Shown one piece after another: positions 37,221 through 45,000 of a stretch of DNA of 45,000 nucleotides (its first letter is position 1; each line of letters starts with the position of its first letter). The stretch comes from Sphaeroforma sirkka (lineage: Eukaryota; Opisthokonta; Ichthyosporea; Ichthyophonida). The stretch is taken from positions 1-45,000 of the forward strand of contig LUCW03000248.1 in assembly GCA_001586965.3 (NCBI GenBank), written 5' to 3'. The notes below the pieces were generated by a model. It worked only from the letters and a program-made list of their open reading frames with translations, was not told where the DNA came from and ran no database searches. The position numbers were made by a program, and so were the translations under genes.

Positions 37221-40200
37221 TCAAATATGTAGTGCCTTCTTATTTGTAATTGGTGAGGCGGGCAGGCTCTGACTTCCACTTTTGCTCTTCTTGCAAAGGG
37301 TTTTGACTGTGTTAATCGCATCCCACACTTCATGATGGTGCTGTACACGGAATTGTCTGGATCGGTACATCTGCATATCGGGGGTTGAAAGCATAACCAA
37401 GTCAATAAGAAGAACAAAAAGTTAAATGCGAATTCAGCAAAAATAAAAAAGACGGTTGAGCGCACAATACGTGTTAATAAATAAGTTGTAATACATGCAA
37501 AACAACAGCCGAGATAGTTAGTGAAGCTGAGAAAGCGTGACAAAGAAAATTTACTCCACAAAACACAAAGGAACGGAAATTTTGCAGCGGATCGAGATGA
37601 GCGGTATCGCGTGCAAGGAGAGCTTGTATTTCCACCTACCCTGGACTTTTTCCTGAAGTTCGCGATTTGGAAAACGAGTTCCTGTATCTTCTCGGCACTG
37701 CAATACTCCGGCCTTAATTGTACGGCGCGCTTCTTCGACGACGAACCCTCTACTCTAAGTATGCTAATCACCCGCCACTGTGCAGAGTGTGTAAAAATCG
37801 ATGTGTAAATATAACATTTTCTTTATGAATACAACTAGATGAAAAGTCAGTACCAATATACACCTAAAAATTCTCCATCAATACCGTTTCAATACATACT
37901 CCCGGCAATCTGTACGCCAGCGCCAGCAGAACAAAACGTATGTAGTCAGACTTTTCTACGACCCGCACATTGAATTTGCGAGCTTGAATTCTTATGAACA
38001 CTCATCGCATCAACAACACAAAATAGTGTTCTCGACGTATCAAGTCAATTTGAGCGCAATTACGTCAAATGTTTATTGAATTTGAGTGAATGCGCGCCCA
38101 TCGTTCTCACACGCTTTCCTCGTGAAATACTCTGAACACAGAAAAAAATCTAGTCCAAGATATATATATTTTTCTTCACAGAAACATGTATTCTGGATGG
38201 CCTGATGTTTCACATGGTATACGAGGCAATGTATACGCGAGCGGCAGGTGCAACACATATTTAAACATACCTTGTTTAGCAATTGCAGCGCATTTTCGAG
38301 CGTGACTTTGCTGATCGATTCGTACAAGTCCATCGCACCGGAGAAGTACAGCGTCTCGCCAAAGTCTTGCATCTTACGGATCAGCACATCCTCCTGTGTA
38401 GTGCCAACGTTAAACCGGCAGTGGATGAGTTGAACAGACAATTTTAAGCAAATGCAATTGCCATCCCACTCAACCACAACCAATTTCACAAGCGACACAA
38501 GCAATAGCTACAAGCCAATCCTACTAGCACAGAAGCCTTTGAAAATCAAACACTCACCTGGATGACTTTGTTCGGTAAGAGGGCAAACAGCCCAAGTGTG
38601 CACAGCCAGTACGTGTCAATAAACGGCCATGCAATGGAGCACAGGAACAGGTATGTGAGTGTACCCTTCATCTCGCCATCCTCAACTGTTTCCGACACGC
38701 AAATTTTGTTCTTGTCCTCCGGGTGGTAGGCGATGATGCCTCGGTCGACCATTTCCGTCAGTGTGAGGTCAAAGTGCTCGTTAATCCCAACACCCATTGA
38801 CGGCCGGAAGACGAACTCCATTTTAAGCAACTGCGTCAGATATCTGAAAGCGTACATAGATTGGGTGTGACGTGAGCGGTTAGAATTGACACCAATTGCG
38901 CGCGCGTGTGTGACACGTCAGGGATCAAAGCCTAATATCCGACGTACTGGTACAATTAGCCTGTCTGTAAACATTCAGGACTTTGAGATAGAAGAGATAG
39001 CCCCAGCCATTCCTTATTGCTCTGAAATACAGATGCTGTGCTCTAAATACCAAACCTCTCACAAAAGGTGCCAGCTGCCACCACACGCGAGTAGCGCCCG
39101 AGACCGCCTGGCGGACGTACGTAGCAACATTTATCTCTCGACACAATTTGAATTGTCAAAGGTCTGTTTACGTCCCACAAGGAACATGCGATGCGGCACT
39201 CCACACTAGAACTACTATCCAATTCGTCTCAATAGACAGAGCACAAATAGCTCCAGCTTGTCAGCCATTGCACGCACCTGTTCAGGGCGTAAAGGTCCAT
39301 GTAGTCGACAAACGAGGGTCCGCCTTCTGTGTCTGTGGGTGCCTGCTTCTCCAACGCATAGATGCAGCAGCACATGATGCTCTCGCGGATGAAGTGGTGT
39401 ACTAGTTGGTTGCGGTATGTACTCAGCTCCATGCGTTCCTCAGGATTGTATAGCGACAGCAGCACTCTGGATACGTGGCATGACAAGAGTGGTGCAGAAG
39501 AGTTAAGCACATCCGATTGAGAGCATAGGTTCCTGCAAATATAAATATACATGTACACCTAAATTTATATCTACGTGTATATACACATCTCCACATGTGT
39601 ATATGTTTATTTACATATGCACAATACCTGTCGTTGTGTGTTTTGACGAGTTCGTTTGCCCCGCCAAAGCCTCCCAGTACCAACGTGACGGTCATGTCAA
39701 TGGTGTCCGTGGTCAAGGGTATTACTCGCCCACCCCGTTTATGAATCTCACTTTGTAGCCAGTAAACCTGTAAGAACAGATATATTAATTCACGACCGTG
39801 AACGAGTGAATTATTGCACACACACACACATATATATAAATATAATAATAATAGCAATAAGAATAATGTAATAATAACCTGTACATATATGAGATGTACA
39901 TTGGTAGCGACACAATGACACGTGCCCATACCTTTGAGATCAGCTCGTCTCTGTAGATGCCGCGTTGGTGTTGACTGAGTAACACGGTGGCTAGCAGTGA
40001 GGCAGGAAGTACCACAGACACATCGTTGCACTCGTACAGCACGCGATAGCCCAGGCGGAAGGCGAGGTACTTTGCCTTGTCGGTGTCGTGCTCACCCTCG
40101 TATGAGAGATAAGGCCACTTCTCAGTGACTAGTGATTTCTGGTTCCTGAGTGATCTCTTGGTCTGCTGTAAGGTTACTTTGTTATCCTTGGAGCTGTTCG

Positions 40201-43200
40201 CGAGAAAAGAGGGGTAGTGCGAACGGATAATTTGTATGCGACTGTACGTTACAAACACACGATTCTGATCATCAGAAGGCACGTTGCCATTATAACAGAA
40301 CTTCAGAACACGCATATACTGCGTGACAAATGAATGGATTGCACACAATTGCCATATAATCTCATACACAAGACGCACGTGTCTATGCATACACGGGTAA
40401 TTTGCATACATAACTAAAGGGAACAGTCACATCCTTCATTGCTAAGAAGACATTCATACCCTTCATCGCTGCTGGGCGGAGTGACTGAGTGATAGCCCCT
40501 GGCCTCTGGGTCCACCATGTTGTTGTAAATGTCTGCACCTTTGGTGAGTGGAGGCAGTTTCCCTTCGCCCTCATTGATGAACTTGCGGATAGAAATGGGC
40601 TCGGCGAAGCGCAGATCAACCGATCCGTAAGTATTCGACTGTGCAAGTACCAGGGAGGGGGTCAGGTGGCGTGAGTGAGACCGCATATATGAAATATCAA
40701 TCAACTCTATACCACTGTCTGCGCGAGAAAGACAGTATGTAGGTCTGACAGGTGCTTGTTTATGCGAGGATACGCAAGATTTATAGTGCTTATGCATATA
40801 TGAGGATCAACTGAGACTTCTACATACGGGAGAAGAGTGATACAGTTCGATAATAAGACGATCAAACAATCACTACATAGTTGCTTGTGTAGGCATGGGT
40901 GATGAGGCGAGTGGTGAGCAGATGTGCATGTGTGCATGCGACACACATTTCGTTCACGTGTGTGTGTTGTGTGATAGATTCGTTGCCCCGTCAGTACGTC
41001 ATCAAATCGTTATGCATTGAAACCAATATGCAATTCGTCGACATTGAGATACAAGCTATGGTGCATACACAAATGACATTGCTGTTGAAAAAAAAACAAA
41101 AAACAAAACTGATCATAGACACGTGAAGGCTTAGACTTGTAGACATGATACTCCAAAAATATACCTATTTGTGCTCAAAAAGACAAAATAGGCGATTATT
41201 CACAATATGCATAGACTGTCGATTCAAAAGCCTATACCTAACCACCGCACATAACACACCTGAGTAGCAGCCGAGGTCATGACGCTGCTGATGCTGAAGA
41301 GCGAGAAGACGAGCTGCTCTGCTTGCTTTGGTTTACCTTTACATGTAAAGATAGAAGCCGTGTTCAAAATACCATTCGGAAGTGTGTGCGCTGATGTGAT
41401 AGAGCATCGCTAAACTGGTCTCGAGAACAACAGCTGTTGCACTCCTGGAACGCATGAGAATATTCACAATACCCCAAAAATATTAGCTAGAATACCCAAA
41501 ACATTCATCAAACATATGACCAAGTGGACACCACAGGTGTGCTAATACATTGCAAAGCCTGTTCACAATTTTTTATGAGGGTTTGGGTTTCTACACGATA
41601 AAAATGACATTGTACAAAGACATGCATGTTTATGTACGCATTAATGCATTGACATAAAGAAAAAACATCATATGTTTAAAAGGCCGTTCACAATCTATAA
41701 CTCAGTCCCATGAATGCACAGTAGCAGCCATATCCTAATTGTGCACACGCATGCATAGCCCCGCTTCAACCCACATCTGCAACAACCGACCACACACACA
41801 CCTGACAGTTCGTTGAGATGAGACTGTGTCTCGACAATGCGATCGAAGCTCAGCGCAATGGGCACAATCATCACGTCCAGCTCAGACTCCATCACAGCAC
41901 CAATCACCGACTGCAGGGCCCCCGTCTTGGGCATCAGCACCTTGCCATTACGACTTCGCCCGCCCTCAATGAACATCTCCAGCGAATGCCCATGCATCAG
42001 TAGCTGTTTACGCGTCACCCGAGAACAACCGCAATGTGTCAGCATGTGTATACAAATCCAAGGCATTAAAGTCTCGGGTGTGATCAAATCAGAGTTCGAC
42101 GTCAAGTCTGTGTGTTCACCGCGTATTTTTCTCGGTTGCAAAATGATTATGTCATAGAATGGAATTTTCATCTCGTAGCCAGCGTATATTGCGAAGTATA
42201 TTGAGAAGATAGTATATCTTATAGTAAAGAGCGGAGATAACAGCAATCTCTACCCCCCCACAGAACCATTACAAGAGGAAGGCCAAAACGTATACAGATG
42301 TGCGCCAATAAAGGACAATCCAAACAATATACTCGCACTGTGTACAAAATTCCGTGAAAGATGTGTGTCACGATAAGATGGTGATGATGGTGGATATGCA
42401 AGTCATACGCTTCCGTCTGATTTGCGCCGTTTGAGCGCACCACGGTAAAAAACAGATATAATCACAAGAACCACACACACAACAATATATGCGATACTTT
42501 TACAACGGATATACAAGTACATTGAAAACCCGGACCACGTCTCAGCTCATACCACATGCTCTAGCATCACTCCATTCCCAATGAGGTATCACACAAACAC
42601 AAGATCTAAATAAATCCAGATATAGCTGATCCAGGCCATTCTCGACACCAAAGTACATAGAAAGCGTGCACTACCATGTGCCTATAGCTATTCCACCATA
42701 CATTTCCATTCTCCCCCCAACACACTGACTTAAGTACCTGCTTTAGATATTCACGGAAAATGGCACCGTATAGGGGGTCGTTGTCCCCCGCAAAACTGCG
42801 GCGGATAAAGAAAGCCCCACAATGGCGCAGCAGCCACCCAATAAAAGGCATGTTGAGGTTATCGCCAGCCACCACGGCAGGCATAGGCAGATCATGCACA
42901 AAGCACACGTACAGGATGATCAGATAGTCCAGGTGTGACTTGTGCGTGGGGAGGAAGACCAGCGGATGTTTCTTGGCGAGCAGGCGCACCTTTGCGATCT
43001 TAGGAGGAGCGAATGGAGAGGGATTAGAATGAAGTGAAAGAGTACGCGCTTGACTATCTGAAGCAGGAGAAGAAAGAAATAGGGGTGGACGAAAGATGCG
43101 AATCGGATAGCAATTGTTTTGAGAGAAACACCGGCTATTCCGAATGGAATTCACGTGAATTTGTTTGTAGTATACTAAACAACACTAACTATACAAGATG

Positions 43201-44928
43201 CCCATGGGCGAGGCATACATTCGCAGGCTAATCGAAATCTGACGAGGAGAAAAAAAACAATAAAAAACAACTCCAAACACTTGAGACACAATTAAATATG
43301 GAATTATGAACGCACACTATGGAGCAGATTGAAACAAACACACACACACACAGAAATTGACAAGTACAGAACTGTACATGATGATTATGTACACACACAG
43401 ACATTGACGAGTACATAATTGTACATGACGATTCAGTGGGATAAAATACATACAGGAACCTACACAAATACACAGACAGCAAAGACAAACGGAGAGAGAC
43501 AGACACAGAAAAGCATACACGCAGACATAGAAACATAGACTACGCAGACACATAAAGACAGCCATACACAGGCACAAAAAAACAGTCATAAACACACAAC
43601 GACAGACGAGATTTTCAACTATGCTGACACCAAAACGAGTATAGTAAATTAAACACCTTCCTGAGCATCTATGCGACTAATGCAATGAGCAGCCCACCCA
43701 AACAACAGACAGATACAGTCAGACATACAGAAGCGACAGCAAAACACACATCAGACCCACAGAAGTATATATTAAAATACACATCAGACCCACAGGCGTA
43801 TATATCAAACACACAACTTTTTTATCTACGTTGATGTCAAACATAAACAACGTACGAAACGCTTTCTCTTCAGCCAAAAGCCGACGAGAATAGATAGGAA
43901 ACCACGCACACAGGCGTATATATAACAATACAGGTCACATACATACCTCCTCTTCATCTACGTTGATGCCAAACTTGTACAACAGACGGAACGCTTTCCT
44001 CAGTAAGTACCCGGCGAAGACGATGGGAAGCATGGAAGGCTTAGTGGCCATTTGCGACAACAAGTGCAGTGCTTTGGCCTCGCGTTTGCCTCGCTTGTTG
44101 CCGTGATCGTAATCATTCGGCAAAGAAAACCTGAATACACGACACAAAAGGAAGGCAAATAAGATCTTAGAACGACAATATCATAAATCACGTTGTTGGC
44201 CAGTAAAAAACAGAACGATCCGTCCCATTTATAATAGAATAAAAATGAGTGTATGAAGTATGTATGTGTTTACTACATGTACTGGTTATTGCCGTGAGGC
44301 ACCAATTCGATCAGACCATCTGCATTAAAACAAGGCATATGGTGAAGAGGAGTGTATGCTACAGTACATACAACCACGTTTTGTAATTTACCGCATATGC
44401 AACTGACACACACACAGTTTGGACGCATCTTGTTTGGCTTAAATTGAAACAGATAAGTCTTCAGATATTCTACGTGTGTACACTACGGCTCTTTATGTAA
44501 CCTACACGATCCTAGCCTACACAACTACAAAAAAATGTACGTGTGGCTTCTACATGCTTTCACGTGTGCGACCGTTGCCGCACTACCCGTACCCATCCGA
44601 TCTAACACAGTGCGACCAACCAACTCCACAATCAATCACATACTGCCAGCCGATGTTCTGCGTTTACCAAACACTGGAATCACTGTGTAGGGGGTGGATC
44701 TGTACATTCTCACACAACACAAATTCACACATTTTATTTACATATGGCTACACATTTCTTTGTGTACAAACGAGCATCTTTTCTTGCCACAATTTACCAC
44801 TATACACTCACCGTCTGCCACTGGATTGCGTCATGTCGAAGTTGATGGCATCCTGCACTGGCTGTGAGTTCATGACCGCCATTTTGAGTCGACCATAGTT
44901 CACTAGTTTAGCAGTCACACTCGTACTC
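37221..44928 (-). CDS. Glycerol-3-phosphate acyltransferase (PlsB/GPAT1-type), 13 exons, 5' end outside the window
   Basis: Minus-strand exons: 44928-44812, 44130-43947, 42998-42738, 42003-41802, 41336-41260, 40638-40460, 40241-39932, 39767-39628, 39532-39278, 38843-38558, 38393-38271, 37777-37640 and 37370-37221. All have GT..AG sites and agreeing phases, giving 806 residues here. The enzyme acylates glycerol-3-phosphate at sn-1, the first step of glycerolipid synthesis, at a membrane. The four motifs are LPTHKSHLDY (HX4D), GAFFIRRSF, FIEGGRSRNGK and VPIALSFDRI. VDLRFAEPISI, LAFRLGYRVLYECNDVSVVL and the C-terminal FLCSIAWPFIDTYW also follow PlsB/GPAT1. The C-terminus ALHI is not a peroxisomal SKL-type signal, and the long C-terminal domain argues against DHAP acyltransferase. 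The third exon-7 acceptor choice and the 44.1-44.8 kb link are less certain. Confidence 0.9.
41802..42003 (-). CDS. GPAT exon with motifs III and IV
   Basis: It reads LLMHGHSLEMFIEGGRSRNG, then VMIVPIALSFDRIVE. Motif III has EGGRS where EGTRS is usual, and motif IV has Phe where Tyr is usual; both are mild changes. It ends in phase 1 and joins GT|AAACCA at 41336 to give ELSGKPKQAEQLV. Confidence 0.92.
42080..42215 (+). pseudogene. copia RT relic in a GPAT intron
   Basis: The plus strand reads IKSEFDVKSVCSPRIFLGCK, close to the copA RT segment IETEFDVKSMGSPRFFLGWK. It is followed by GGAATTTTCATCTCGTAGCC, which matches the DNA for the next copA residues (GIFISQP) with few changes. A stop at 42155 and later divergence show it is a fragment. 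It is antisense to the GPAT gene, in the intron 42004-42737. Confidence 0.72.
42738..42998 (-). CDS. GPAT exon with motifs I and II
   Basis: Phase 0 at both ends, 87 codons. HKSHLD holds the catalytic His and Asp of HX4D, and GAFFIRRSF the Arg residues that bind the glycerol-3-phosphate phosphate. VVAGDNLNMPFIGWLL between them is typical of the family. Confidence 0.93.
42999..43946. other. GPAT intron rich in CA repeats
   Basis: From about 43320 to 43600 the plus strand is dominated by ACACAC and ACAGAC runs, giving long low-complexity Cys/Val frames on the minus strand that are not genes. An approximate repeat occurs at 43740-43805 (AAACACACATCAGACCCACA). Confidence 0.6.
44131..44811. other. 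GPAT intron or unresolved exon region
   Basis: The flanking exons join in phase 2 without anything between. A possible 40-base exon at 44280-44325 (GLIELVPHGNN on the minus strand) has splice-like ends but a phase that does not fit, so I leave it out. Confidence 0.4.
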
Positions 44929-45000
44929 CTGAGATAAAAAGTTGGCATATCATCAGCTACATTCCGAACGAACTACAGTTATAACAAATCCGTGACTTCG

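Noticed and set aside
37148-37771. Single long minus-strand ORF as the GPAT C-terminus
   Set aside because: The frame runs through a good donor (AGG|GTAGGT at 37640) into low-similarity sequence. The splice to 37370 gives a phase-matched terminal exon with a proper stop.
42300-43600. Cys- and Val-rich minus-strand ORFs in 43.2-43.6 kb
   Set aside because: They come from CA-rich low-complexity intron sequence.
44280-44325. Small GPAT exon reading GLIELVPHGNN
   Set aside because: Its phase does not fit the flanking exons, and the compatible frame contains stops.

Overview
This is eukaryotic nuclear DNA. Both host genes are split by GT..AG introns, there is a eukaryote-type tRNA-Asp, and more than half of the window is LTR retrotransposon. 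Nothing bacterial is present. The taxon cannot be fixed from this sequence; a repeat-rich unicellular eukaryote with multi-intron genes fits.

Layout. (1) 1-5185: a decayed Ty3/gypsy element on the minus strand, cut by the left edge. It reads, right to left, gag, a protease in the gag frame behind one UGA, reverse transcriptase, RNase H and integrase. A tRNA-like relic sits inside its gag. (2) 5617-9704: a Ty1/copia element (here copA), minus strand, with two LTRs of about 450 bp and an internal deletion that removed integrase. (3) 9705-11620: a non-element island with a possible copia 3' relic, an unrecognised ORF, three hairpins in a row, and an ORF of 16-residue YadA-head-like repeats broken by the next LTR. 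(4) 11621-24072: a rearranged copA cluster with four LTRs and a 20-bp LTR stub. Two elements share one LTR, and a 4.2-kb inverted segment looks like the product of two template switches. (5) 24073-28640: a second, heavily decayed copia family (copB), minus strand. A near-identical 335-bp piece of it is repeated at 28646-28980. (6) 29321-29392: tRNA-Asp(GTC), minus strand. (7) 30388-35228: a five-exon plus-strand gene for a type II membrane glycosyltransferase of the exostosin/GT64 family, with a 25-bp minisatellite in intron 1. (8) 37221-44928 and beyond the right edge: a minus-strand gene for a PlsB/GPAT-type glycerol-3-phosphate acyltransferase, thirteen exons in view, with a small copia RT relic in one intron.

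The two host genes converge on 35229-37220, where I find no gene. They have no evident functional link: one acts in Golgi/ER glycan synthesis, the other in the first step of glycerolipid synthesis. The most unusual part is the copA cluster. Its breakpoints can be read to the base and support a replication-based inverted duplication rather than ordinary nested insertion.
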